Below the pieces are notes generated by a model. It did not search any database. It saw only the letters and a list, made by a program, of their open reading frames with translations, and was not told the origin of the DNA. Made by a program: the position numbers and the translations under genes. Positions 6,912-15,079 of a stretch of DNA of 21,619 bases are shown in pieces. The stretch comes from Colimorpha_A sp045591885 (GTDB lineage: Bacteria > Bacillota > Clostridia > Oscillospirales > CAG-272). Numbering within the stretch: position 1 is the stretch's first letter; every line of letters begins with the position of its first letter. The stretch lies in assembly GCA_045591885.1 (NCBI GenBank), contig JAZNTT010000003.1, forward strand, positions 1 to 21,619, written 5' to 3'.

Positions 6912-6940
6912 TTGAAATTTATGCGCTTCCGTGCTAAAAT
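6912..6940 (+). promoter_or_regulatory. Promoter of the Pro/Gln-rich protein-galE unit
   Basis: TTGAAA (6912-6917), 17-bp spacer, TAAAAT (6935-6940), followed by AAAGGAGG at 6961. Confidence 0.7.
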
Positions 6941-6975
6941 AATTGTGAATATAAATTTTGAAAGGAGGTTACGCT

Positions 6976-7983
6976 TTGAACCCTAACAGTAAAAGACCGA
7001 CGCAGCAAGAGAATCCTCAACGCCAAGTCAATCAAAGACCAATAAAGGCTCAGCCGATTCTGCGCCAAAAGCAGGTTAATCAAGAGCATAGACCTCCCGT
7101 TCAAAATCCCCCTCCGCAGCGTCAGACGGTAATACGACAGGCTCCGCCCTCAGCAAGCGCTCCAAAAAAGCCATCTGGATTAAGTGATAACCTTCGTTCC
7201 CAAACTCCGCTTCAGAGACAAATGCGCCGCCAAAGAGCGCCCAGCGAGCCGGGAACAGTAAGAAGGGCAGCAACTCAACACTTCAAAATCCGACAGGATG
7301 GAAGCAAACGCTCAGGGCTGAAAAAAAGAAAAACGAGCCGTTCGTTCCTTAGAAAGGTTATGATTCTCGGTCTGATCTGTTACTTGATACTTCTTCCGAT
7401 AACACTTCTTATCGCAAACCTTCTCCTTAAGTCAAATATTATAACTCCGACTGACGATTTCAGATATCAGCTGGGAGAAGGCAAAAATTTGCTTTTTAGA
7501 AAGACATATGCACACTCAAGAATTTACCGCGACGGTGTCTACTATATCGACATGGATTCTATTGCAGATTTCTGTAAGCTTACGACGACAGGTGACGGAA
7601 AGCATTTACGATACGTCGTCAGAGAAAGCGAAGAGTCAGTCGAATTCGTTATTGGAGAAAGCATCGCTTACATAAACGGTGTTCCGGAAAGAACCGGCGG
7701 AAATGCATTTCTGTACGGCGGGAAACTCCATATTCCTCTCGAGTTTGCAAAAAGATCCTTCATCAATCTTGATATAAACCTTGATACTGAAATCAACAGA
7801 ATAACAATTGTCCGTAAAACAGATGCTAACGGCAGCTATCTTGCTCTTGACTTTCCTTACAAGCTCCCCGATGCGACCGATGCTATAAATTTTGCAGAGC
7901 TTGAAGTCGAAATTCAAGAACAGATCATCAAACAGAATCAGCCTACTCTTCCCGAAGGCGGCGAAGCGGGCACACAACCGTAA
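6976..7983 (+). CDS. Membrane protein: Pro/Gln/Arg-rich cytoplasmic tail plus copper-amine-oxidase-N-like extracellular domain
   Basis: A 335-residue protein in three parts. Residues 1-120 are low complexity, rich in Gln, Pro, Arg and Lys, and probably disordered in the cytoplasm. A hydrophobic helix spans about 128-150 (KVMILGLICYLILLPITLLI). Residues 187-281 resemble the small beta/alpha domain found at the N terminus of copper amine oxidases and in many clostridial surface proteins (VYYIDMDSIADFC, VEFVIGESIAYINGVP, GGKLHIPLEFAKR, NRITIVRK), often linked to cell-wall processes. I start at TTG 6976, because AAAGGAGG lies six bases upstream; a longer frame from 6958 would start inside the ribosome site. 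galE follows after 36 bp. Function is unknown; envelope organisation is a guess from topology. Confidence 0.8.
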   Translation: MNPNSKRPTQQENPQRQVNQRPIKAQPILRQKQVNQEHRPPVQNPPPQRQTVIRQAPPSASAPKKPSGLSDNLRSQTPLQRQMRRQRAPSEPGTVRRAATQHFKIRQDGSKRSGLKKRKTSRSFLRKVMILGLICYLILLPITLLIANLLLKSNIITPTDDFRYQLGEGKNLLFRKTYAHSRIYRDGVYYIDMDSIADFCKLTTTGDGKHLRYVVRESEESVEFVIGESIAYINGVPERTGGNAFLYGGKLHIPLEFAKRSFINLDINLDTEINRITIVRKTDANGSYLALDFPYKLPDATDAINFAELEVEIQEQIIKQNQPTLPEGGEAGTQP

Positions 7984-8019
7984 CTAAGTTAATCATAATT
8001 CTAAAAGGAGATGAGCATT

Positions 8020-9039
8020 ATGAACGTGCTACTTACAGGCGGAGCCGGATTTATCGGTTCCCACACCGCAGTTGAGCTTATCGAAAAGGGACACAGCGTT
8101 GTCATAATCGACAATTTCTCTAACAGCAAGCCCGAGGCTGTTCGCCGTATCGAGGCAATTACCGGAAAAAAGGTTAAGCTCTACGTCGATGACGTGACTG
8201 ATAAAGCCGCTCTCGAAAATATCTTTGAAGAGAACACGATAGATGCTGTCATTCACTTTGCAGGACTTAAGGCGGTGGGCGAATCGGTGAAGCTTCCCGT
8301 TCTCTATTACAGAAATAATCTTGACAGCACGCTCACGTTGCTTGAGACAATGAAAAAATACGGCTGTAACAAGCTTATATTCAGCTCCTCCGCGACCGTT
8401 TACGGCGATCCCGAAAAGGTTCCGATTACCGAGGATATGCACGTTGGAGATTGCTCCAATCCTTACGGCAAGACCAAGTACATGATTGAGGAGATCCTAA
8501 AGGATACCTGTCACGCCGACGCCGAGCTTTCAGTTGTTCTTCTCAGATACTTCAACCCTATCGGCGCTCACAAGAGCGGACTTCTCGTTGAGGACCCGAA
8601 CGGTATACCGAACAACCTTATGCCTTATATTCTCAAGGTAGCTATGGGCAAGATTCCTCACCTTAACGTATTCGGTGACGATTATCCTACTCTTGACGGA
8701 ACCGGCGTTCGTGACTATATTCACGTTTCCGACCTTGCAAAGGGACACGTTGCCGCGATTGATTATGCCGAAGCGAACAAGGGAGTTGAGGTATTCAATC
8801 TCGGTACCGGTAACGGTTATTCCGTTCTCGAAGTTGTTAAGGCATTCGAGAAGGCAAGCGGAAATCCCCTTCCCTACAAAATCGCTCCCCGCCGCGAGGG
8901 TGATATTGCGGCCTGCTACGCTTCTCCCGACAAGGCCTATAACGGTCTTAAATGGCAGGCAGAGCATACTATTGACGATATGTGCCGCGACGCATGGGAA
9001 GCGGTAAAGAAGAATCCCGACGGTTATCCATCTAACTGA
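8020..9039 (+). CDS. galE: UDP-glucose 4-epimerase
   Basis: GalE interconverts UDP-glucose and UDP-galactose, linking the Leloir pathway to envelope sugars. The 339-residue product has the NAD-binding TGGAGFIGSH at 6-15, HFAGLKAVGES (79-89), SSSATVYGDP with S124, and the catalytic pair Y149/K153 in NPYGKTKYM, at the same numbering as the E. coli enzyme. RYFNPIGAH, GTGVRDYIHV and NLGTGNGYSVLEV complete the family pattern. I start at ATG 8020, nine bases after AAAGGAG; the in-frame ATG at 8011 touches the ribosome site and is less likely. It is the second gene of its unit and ends at a strong terminator. No other Leloir gene is present. Confidence 0.96.
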   Translation: MNVLLTGGAGFIGSHTAVELIEKGHSVVIIDNFSNSKPEAVRRIEAITGKKVKLYVDDVTDKAALENIFEENTIDAVIHFAGLKAVGESVKLPVLYYRNNLDSTLTLLETMKKYGCNKLIFSSSATVYGDPEKVPITEDMHVGDCSNPYGKTKYMIEEILKDTCHADAELSVVLLRYFNPIGAHKSGLLVEDPNGIPNNLMPYILKVAMGKIPHLNVFGDDYPTLDGTGVRDYIHVSDLAKGHVAAIDYAEANKGVEVFNLGTGNGYSVLEVVKAFEKASGNPLPYKIAPRREGDIAACYASPDKAYNGLKWQAEHTIDDMCRDAWEAVKKNPDGYPSN

Positions 9040-9068
9040 CACGGCACTTTAGGGTCTGAAATACTACG

Positions 9069-9100
9069 ATCCCCCGACAGTAAGTTGGGGGATTTCTTTT
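9069..9100 (+). terminator. Intrinsic terminator after galE
   Basis: A 10-bp stem (ATCCCCCGAC with GTTGGGGGAT, one G-T pair), AGTAA loop, followed by TTTCTTTT. Confidence 0.88.
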
Positions 9101-9110
9101 GATTTGCATC

Positions 9111-9139
9111 TTGATTTATGAAGGAATGTCTGTTATAAT
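9111..9139 (+). promoter_or_regulatory. Promoter of the 193-aa unknown gene
   Basis: TTGATT (9111-9116), 17-bp spacer, TATAAT (9134-9139). Confidence 0.7.
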
Positions 9140-9172
9140 GTATAAAGTGTTGAACTTGAAGGGAGAATTCTT

Positions 9173-9754
9173 ATGGGAGTGAATGAGCTTGCAGCTAAGA
9201 TCAAGTCATGTATTTCACCAACCGCTATATGCAAGGTCACGTTTGAATATCAGCAGTACGAAGAATTTTTCTTTCCAGTCGCTATCTCCGACGAGCTTTT
9301 TCTTGCGATAAGTGAACGCGATTTTCGTCTTGACGGCTTTACGGTGCGTCAAATATCAGACGTTCTGTCTGTTGAGCAAGTCAAAGGAACTTACCTGAAA
9401 ATACATCAAGCGGAGGGCAACCTTGCGCGCATATCTACGCCCCCGATTAATATTAAGAGCTGGCGACACGTATTTAATTCGATACTTGCATCTGGCGAAA
9501 CTGTCAGTATTGAGGGATATACGCCCAACAGCGCAAGCAAATACTTTATCATCGGGCGCGTTCTTGCTGTCGGTGAGCAAGGAATAAGAGTACGCACATT
9601 CGACGGTAGCGGTAATTGGGCTGAAAAGCCGATAACCGTTCCGTACGCCAACATATTCTCTATGACCTTCGGCTCGTCGTATATAACCACATACTGTAAA
9701 TACGTTAGCCCCTTCCCCGAGATTAAAACTCCAACACCTATTTCTAACCGCTGA
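9173..9754 (+). CDS. Unrecognised soluble protein, possibly two small beta-barrel halves
   Basis: A 193-residue protein with no signal peptide or membrane helix. The pattern is mostly alternating hydrophobic strands. The N-terminal half contains FFFPVAISDELFLAISERDF and LDGFTVRQISDVLSVE; the C-terminal half contains YFIIGRVLAVGEQGIRVRTF, then GNWAEKPITVPYANIFSMTF. Both look like SH3/Sm-type small barrels, where a short element such as IGRVLAVGEQGIRVR forms the first strands; this is inference from pattern only. The gene stands alone, with its own promoter, an AGGGAG ribosome site seven to eight bases before the ATG, and a terminator that overlaps its stop codon. I assign no function. Confidence 0.8.
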   Translation: MGVNELAAKIKSCISPTAICKVTFEYQQYEEFFFPVAISDELFLAISERDFRLDGFTVRQISDVLSVEQVKGTYLKIHQAEGNLARISTPPINIKSWRHVFNSILASGETVSIEGYTPNSASKYFIIGRVLAVGEQGIRVRTFDGSGNWAEKPITVPYANIFSMTFGSSYITTYCKYVSPFPEIKTPTPISNR

Positions 9755-9781
9755 TAAAAAATCGGCGGTTTTTCGATTTTT
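9746..9781 (+). terminator. Intrinsic terminator overlapping the stop codon
   Basis: AACCGCTGAT pairs with ATCGGCGGTT (9746-9755 and 9761-9770, one T-G pair) around an AAAAA loop, followed by TTT. An alternative AAAAATCG/CGATTTTT stem (9757-9764, 9774-9781) overlaps it. Confidence 0.8.
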
Positions 9782-9805
9782 CACAAAAAAAATCATATAT
9801 ATTCA

Positions 9806-9833
9806 TTGAGTATTCAAAAAAAGAGATTACAAT
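9806..9833 (+). promoter_or_regulatory. Probable promoter of the ABC transporter gene
   Basis: TTGAGT (9806-9811), 16-bp spacer, TACAAT (9828-9833), in an AT-rich stretch before the gene. Confidence 0.5.
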
Positions 9834-9864
9834 AACACCAAGTTAATGATTAGAAGGTATAACA

Positions 9865-12800
9865 ATGCTTGAATTAAGAAACATCAAAAAGGATTACCCC
9901 ACAGGAAACGAAACCGTACACGCTTTAAAGGGCGTATCCCTTTCGTTCCGCAAAAGCGAGTTTGTAAGCATACTCGGTCAGTCAGGATGCGGCAAAACTA
10001 CGCTTCTTAACATCATTGGAGGACTTGACAGATATACGGAGGGCGATCTAATAATCAACGGAAGATCGACCAAAAACTATAAGGACAGAGATTGGGATGC
10101 TTACCGTAACCATTCGGTCGGATTCGTTTTCCAGAGCTACAACCTGATCCCGCATCAGACGGTTTTACAGAACGTAGAGCTTGCTCTTACCCTTTCGGGC
10201 GTGTCGAAATCAGAACGCAGAAAAAGGGCGAAGGAGGCTCTTGCAGCAGTTGGACTTACTTCACAGTTAAAGAAGAAGCCGAGCGAAATGTCCGGCGGAC
10301 AGATGCAGAGAGTTGCTATTGCGCGTGCCATAGTTAACAATCCGGACATTATTCTTGCAGACGAGCCGACAGGCGCTCTTGACTCGGAAACAAGCGTTCA
10401 GGTAATGGAGATCCTGAAGGAGATCTCAAAGGAACGTCTTGTCGTTATGGTTACTCATAACCCCGAGCTTGCCGAGCAGTATTCGACAAGAACAGTCAGG
10501 ATGCTTGACGGCGTTATAATCTCCGACTCTATGCCCCTGACCGACGAAGAGAATGATGCGGAAAAGATAAAGCATGAAAATGCCCTTAAATCCGCTTCCG
10601 ATAAGAAAAAAAATAAAGAGAAGAAGCCCTCAATGTCCTTCTTCACTTCCTTTGGCCTTTCTATAAGAAACCTGTTCACTAAAAAAGGAAGAACCGTTCT
10701 TACCTCTTTTGCGGGCAGTATCGGTATAATCGGAATCGCGCTTATTTATGCCGTCTCCGAGGGCACGACCAATTACATTTCTTACGTTCAGGAAAGTACT
10801 CTCTCCTCGTATCCGATAACTCTTGAAGCTCAGCACATCAGCATAGGCACTCTCATGGAGACCTTTATCGGTGCCGCCGAGGAAAAGGAGAAGCATCCGA
10901 ACGATGCGGTTTATCAGAACCCCGTTCTTTACGATCTTGTAAATACCCTCAGCCAGATTGAGGCAAAGGAAAACGATCTGCGATCGTTCAAGAAATATCT
11001 TGAAACGAAGCTTGGCGACAAAGAAAATGACAGATTCAATGCCGCAATAAACGGTATTCAGTACTCCTACGGAATCGGTCTTAACATTTATACCAAAAAC
11101 GTAGACGGAACGATCATAAAGAGTGATACCGAAGAGCTTATCCAGAAAATGCTCATAAAGTATATGGGTGAGATAAGCGGTTCACAGGTCGGCGGAGACA
11201 CAAGCATGCTCTCAATGCTCAGCGGCGGCGGTATGTCGTCTATGATGAGAGTATGGCAGGAGCTTCTTCCCGCAAAGGACGGCTCGGCTATAAACCCGCT
11301 TATTAAAAAGCAGTACGATCTTATTCACGGCGATTGGCCTAACGAATACAACGAGATCGTGATCGTAGTTGACGAAAACAACGAGATCGATGATATGACC
11401 CTCTACGCGCTCGGACTGATCTCAGACGAGGAGATCGACAAGATAGTCACGGCAGCGGCAAAGGATCAACCGCTTGATTTTGAAACGCAGAAATGGTCCT
11501 ACAAGGAAATCTGCGACATGGAGTTCAGAACTATCCTCAATGCAAAGTGCTTCTCAATGAGAGACGGCGTTTATAAGGATATTTCGGGCGATAAGATGAG
11601 TCTTGATATGCTCTATCAAAACGCAATACCCCTTAAAGTCACGGGTATTATTAAGCTTCGTGAAGGCACAACTTCAACCCTTATTTCCGGCACCATAGGC
11701 TACACCTATCATTTGACCGAACACGTTGCAGAGGATAACAAAAAATCCGAATCTATTCTTTATCAGATAAATAACCCAACAATAGACATCTTCACAGGTC
11801 TCCCCTTCAGCGATAGCGAGGGAATCCTCGATGACGCCAAGAAAGCCGAGACCTTCCGCGCTCACGTTAACGCGATGACGGTTTCCGAAAAGGCCGATAC
11901 TTATATGTCTATCCTTTCAATACCGTCGCCGGAATATCTTGCAGATAAGATCGGGCCGATTCTTGCGACAATGACACCCGAAACGATGAAGGAAGCAGTA
12001 ATTTCACATCTTCTTTCCACGTCAAGTGCAATGCCCGAGGATGAGATACGCAAGTATATAGGCAATATGTCCGATGAAGACGTCACCGCGCTTATAAGCG
12101 GCTTCCTCGTCGAGCAGGAAACTGCAAAATACGCAGCAGAACAAAAGGCTCTTAACGCAAGCAAAACACCCGAAGAGCTTGCATCGGAGTTTGACGCAGC
12201 ACTTGCGGGATACACCAACGAACAATGCGCTTCGTATTACGACTCAGCCTTTGAGTTCTCAAATTCGACGTATGAGCTTAATATGCAGAAGCTCGGTTAC
12301 GTTGATCTTGAACAGCCGACAGCAATTAACCTCTTTGCCTCCTCCTTTGCCGACAAGGACGTTATTGAAGAAATGATCAACACCTACAACAAGGGTGTTG
12401 ACGAAATATCACGCATAGAATATACGGACTATATGGGAATCATGATGTCCTCTATAACGACGATAATTAACGCTATCAAGTACGTGCTTATCGCATTTGT
12501 CAGTGTTTCGCTCATTGTTTCCTCGATAATGATCGGTGTAATCACGCTTATTTCCGTGCAGGAAAGAACCAAGGAGATCGGTATTCTCCGTGCAATCGGC
12601 GCATCGAAACGAAACGTTTGCAGCATGTTCAACGCTGAAACAGTGATTATCGGCTTCTCGTCCGGTTTGATCGGTGTTCTGTTCACATATCTGATCTGCA
12701 TACCCATCAACATCATTCTTTATGCATTGACGGGAATAGCCAATCTCCGTGCGACGCTTGATATCAGAGTTGCAATCGCTCTAATCACCATAAGCGTGCT

Positions 12801-12879
12801 TCTCACGCTCTTCTCGGGTCTTATTCCCTCTCGCGGTGCCGCTAAGAAGGACCCCGTAGTCGCACTTCGCACTGAATAA
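9865..12879 (+). CDS. ABC transporter, ATPase fused to MacB/FtsX-type permease
   Basis: A 1004-residue fusion. Residues 1-220 are a LolD/MacB-type ATPase: Walker A GQSGCGKTT (38-46), Q-loop Q90, signature MSGGQMQRV (142-150), Walker B ILADEP with E167, and H198. After a charged linker (230-258) comes one membrane helix (278-297), a very long extracytoplasmic region (about 300-870), and three C-terminal helices (about 871-897, 926-953, 968-990) with the FtsX/MacB hallmark ERTKEIGILRAIGASKRNV. Such type VII systems act as mechanotransmitters for peptide, antibiotic or lipoprotein substrates rather than ordinary pumps. MacB itself is about 650 residues; the excess is in the outer domain, rich in Met, Ser, Glu and Lys. 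There is no adjacent two-component system. Start: AAGG six to seven bases before the ATG. Confidence 0.93.
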   Translation: MLELRNIKKDYPTGNETVHALKGVSLSFRKSEFVSILGQSGCGKTTLLNIIGGLDRYTEGDLIINGRSTKNYKDRDWDAYRNHSVGFVFQSYNLIPHQTVLQNVELALTLSGVSKSERRKRAKEALAAVGLTSQLKKKPSEMSGGQMQRVAIARAIVNNPDIILADEPTGALDSETSVQVMEILKEISKERLVVMVTHNPELAEQYSTRTVRMLDGVIISDSMPLTDEENDAEKIKHENALKSASDKKKNKEKKPSMSFFTSFGLSIRNLFTKKGRTVLTSFAGSIGIIGIALIYAVSEGTTNYISYVQESTLSSYPITLEAQHISIGTLMETFIGAAEEKEKHPNDAVYQNPVLYDLVNTLSQIEAKENDLRSFKKYLETKLGDKENDRFNAAINGIQYSYGIGLNIYTKNVDGTIIKSDTEELIQKMLIKYMGEISGSQVGGDTSMLSMLSGGGMSSMMRVWQELLPAKDGSAINPLIKKQYDLIHGDWPNEYNEIVIVVDENNEIDDMTLYALGLISDEEIDKIVTAAAKDQPLDFETQKWSYKEICDMEFRTILNAKCFSMRDGVYKDISGDKMSLDMLYQNAIPLKVTGIIKLREGTTSTLISGTIGYTYHLTEHVAEDNKKSESILYQINNPTIDIFTGLPFSDSEGILDDAKKAETFRAHVNAMTVSEKADTYMSILSIPSPEYLADKIGPILATMTPETMKEAVISHLLSTSSAMPEDEIRKYIGNMSDEDVTALISGFLVEQETAKYAAEQKALNASKTPEELASEFDAALAGYTNEQCASYYDSAFEFSNSTYELNMQKLGYVDLEQPTAINLFASSFADKDVIEEMINTYNKGVDEISRIEYTDYMGIMMSSITTIINAIKYVLIAFVSVSLIVSSIMIGVITLISVQERTKEIGILRAIGASKRNVCSMFNAETVIIGFSSGLIGVLFTYLICIPINIILYALTGIANLRATLDIRVAIALITISVLLTLFSGLIPSRGAAKKDPVVALRTE

Positions 12880-12894
12880 ACAAGGAATCACTAC

Positions 12895-13545
12895 ATGAAA
12901 GACGTTGTATTTTTCGACCTCGACGGAACTATTACGGACTCGGGCGACGGAATCAAAAATTCCGCCGCCTATGCCCTGAACAAATTCGGTATTGACGTTC
13001 CCGACAGAAATGAGCTTAATAAGTTTATAGGTCCTCCTCTTGCCGGAAGCTTTCGTGATCTATACGGCATGTCGGATGAAAAGGCGGATCTTGCCGTCCT
13101 CTATTACCGCGAATACTATGCGGTTAAGGGGATATTCGAAAATTCACTTTACGACGGCATAAAGGATATGCTTGATGCGCTCAAAACAGCGAAAAAGACG
13201 ATGGTTCTTGCAACCTCAAAGCCGGAAATATACGCAAATCAGATACTCGATTATTTCGGTATACATGACTATTTCACCCACGTTTGCGGTGCTGAAATGG
13301 ACCACAGACGCACCGACAAGCATGAGGTCATCGAGTACGCACTCGAAACCGCTAAGGTCACCGACAGAAGCCGCGTTATTATGGTTGGCGACCGTCATCA
13401 CGATATCGACGGCGCTAAAAAATCGGGGCTTGATTCTATTGGCGCTACGTTTGGTTACGGAAGCAAAGAAGAGCTTACCCAGGCTGGAGCAGACTATATT
13501 GTAAACGATGCAATTGAGCTCAGGGAGCTACTGCTTAAGCTATAA
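12895..13545 (+). CDS. HAD-superfamily phosphatase, phosphoglycolate-phosphatase-like
   Basis: A 216-residue hydrolase of HAD subfamily I with an alpha-helical cap. Motif I is FFDLDGTITDS with nucleophile D8 and D10; motif II is TSKP (107-110); motif III is K142; motif IV is VGDRHHDIDGA with D166 and D170. The cap lies between 15 and 85. The pattern matches the Gph/PpaX-like group that removes phosphate from small metabolites; the substrate cannot be told from sequence. It starts 15 bp after the ABC transporter stop with AAGGA eight bases upstream, so it is probably in the same transcript, and ends at a strong terminator. Confidence 0.9.
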   Translation: MKDVVFFDLDGTITDSGDGIKNSAAYALNKFGIDVPDRNELNKFIGPPLAGSFRDLYGMSDEKADLAVLYYREYYAVKGIFENSLYDGIKDMLDALKTAKKTMVLATSKPEIYANQILDYFGIHDYFTHVCGAEMDHRRTDKHEVIEYALETAKVTDRSRVIMVGDRHHDIDGAKKSGLDSIGATFGYGSKEELTQAGADYIVNDAIELRELLLKL

Positions 13546-13547
13546 GA

Positions 13548-13577
13548 AAAAGGCAACTGCAAATGCAGTTGCCTTTT
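13548..13577 (+). terminator. Bidirectional terminator between the HAD and CNNM genes
   Basis: A perfect 13-bp stem (AAAAGGCAACTGC and complement) with AAAT loop and T-runs on both strands, between convergent genes. Confidence 0.9.
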
Positions 13578-13581
13578 AATT

Positions 13582-14928
13582 TTATTCGTCCTCGTCCTCT
13601 GTTTCTTCCTTTGGAATAAGCTCGACAACGGCAGATACGACTCTGTGCTCTGTTATCTCCTCAACCTTGATATGAAGCCTATCAATAACCAGCTCCGGCG
13701 TTTCGCCGTCAGCAGGAATGGTTGTAAATCTGCTGAAAATCAATCCGGAAAGAGTTGATAAATCATCGTCTTCCGGCGGGAAATCAATATCAAGCACTTT
13801 TTCTATCGTATCTAGTGAAACGCTTCCGTCCATACGGTAGAGATTTTCGCCAAGCTCTTCAATCTCTTCGTCCTCAAGCTGTTCGTCGGTCTCGTCGTAA
13901 ATGTTACCGACGATCTGCTCGATCAGGTCTTCCATTGTAACGAGACCGGCAGTACCGCCGTACTCATCAAGGATAATTGCCATATGCGATTTTTTCTCCT
14001 GCATATCGCGGAACAGAAGGTCGGCGCGCACCGATTCCGGAACGAAATTTGGCTCAAAAATTAGCTCTTTCAGTGTTTTTGGTGACTTTTCGCAAATATT
14101 AAGGAGGAATTTTCTTGTGCTGAGAACACCGATTATGTTATCAATATCGTTTTCATAAACGGGAAAACGCGAGAATCCCGTTTCGTTTATTGTACTGATT
14201 ATGTCCTCGAAGCTGTCATTGATATTAATTGCCGACATTTCGGTACGGTGTATCATAATGTCAGCGGCAGTCGTATTATTGAACTCGAAAATGTTTTCAA
14301 TCATTTCCTTTTCGTCTGCCTGTATATTTCCGTCCTCCTCACTCGACTCAACCATGAGACGTATTTCCTCTTCAGTAACCTCTTCGTCCTCATGCTTAGG
14401 ATCAATGCGGAGCATTTTCAATACAAGATTTGTTGAAATCGAAAGGAACCAAACCGCCGGACGGAATATTACAGCAAAGAAACCAACAACTGAGCAAAGT
14501 CGCATAGCTGCCTTTTCGGGGTTTTTCATCGCGATTCTCTTTGGAACAAGTTCTCCGAGAATCAGTGTAAAGTAAGACAGCACCACTGTAATCAAAATGA
14601 CACAGATAGTATCGAGCGCTGTGGTTCCCAAATGAGTTAATCCAATATCTGTATACAACCACTTCGTCAATCTGTTTGCAATATTATCGGCAGCAAAAGC
14701 GGACGCAAGGAAGCCTGCAAGCGTAATACTTATTTGAATCGTCGACAGAAATCTGTCGGGATTTTTTAGCATCTTCAAAAGCTTAGCTGCTTTTTTATTG
14801 CCATCCTCTGCGAGCTTCTCCATTTTCTTCTCATTAAGAGAAACAACTGCCATCTCCGAGCAGGCAAAAATTGCGTTAATGAATATAAGAACCAACTGGA
14901 GTATTAATTGACCCCATAACGGATCCAA
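13582..14928 (-). CDS. CNNM/CorC-family membrane protein (DUF21, CBS pair, CorC_HlyC)
   Basis: A 448-residue protein of the family once called hemolysin C-like, whose members act in magnesium or cobalt export and resistance. The DUF21 membrane domain spans about 1-180 (helices near 8-28, 60-85, 107-128, 147-170), with CSEMAVVSL (23-31) and GELVPKRIAMKNPE (125-138). Two CBS domains follow (about 221-280 and 285-345), with DEYGGTAGLVTMEDL (321-335) and VGNIYDE. The C-terminal CorC_HlyC domain covers about 360-440 and ends in an acidic tail. The start is TTG at 14928, placed by GAGGGGTGA five to six bases upstream; the next ATG would remove the first helix. A good promoter lies upstream, back to back with that of the VanG-type gene. 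Confidence 0.92.
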   Translation of the reverse strand: MDPLWGQLILQLVLIFINAIFACSEMAVVSLNEKKMEKLAEDGNKKAAKLLKMLKNPDRFLSTIQISITLAGFLASAFAADNIANRLTKWLYTDIGLTHLGTTALDTICVILITVVLSYFTLILGELVPKRIAMKNPEKAAMRLCSVVGFFAVIFRPAVWFLSISTNLVLKMLRIDPKHEDEEVTEEEIRLMVESSEEDGNIQADEKEMIENIFEFNNTTAADIMIHRTEMSAININDSFEDIISTINETGFSRFPVYENDIDNIIGVLSTRKFLLNICEKSPKTLKELIFEPNFVPESVRADLLFRDMQEKKSHMAIILDEYGGTAGLVTMEDLIEQIVGNIYDETDEQLEDEEIEELGENLYRMDGSVSLDTIEKVLDIDFPPEDDDLSTLSGLIFSRFTTIPADGETPELVIDRLHIKVEEITEHRVVSAVVELIPKEETEDEDE

Positions 14929-14961
14929 AAAGAATCACCCCTCAAGTATTTAATCTTTAAC

Positions 14962-14990
14962 ATTATACTACAGAATTAACGTTAAGTCAA
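14962..14990 (-). promoter_or_regulatory. Promoter of the CNNM/CorC gene
   Basis: Minus-strand TTGACT (14990-14985), 17-bp spacer, TATAAT (14967-14962). It is divergent from the vanG-type promoter 24 bp away. Confidence 0.8.
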
Positions 14991-15013
14991 TACCAATTAG
15001 GATTAACAAACAG

Positions 15014-15042
15014 TTGACATTTTTCTTCTTTAGAGTTATAAT
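15014..15042 (+). promoter_or_regulatory. Perfect consensus promoter of the vanG-vanT-like unit
   Basis: TTGACA (15014-15019), exactly 17 bp, TATAAT (15037-15042). No obvious operator or response-regulator repeat precedes it, so constitutive expression is likely. Confidence 0.85.
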
Positions 15043-15079
15043 GATATAAATGTGTGATTACTGTATCAAGGAGCTATAA

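Noticed and set aside
8530..9042. Minus-strand 170-codon frame opposite galE
   Set aside because: Antisense to intact galE and crosses its conserved region.
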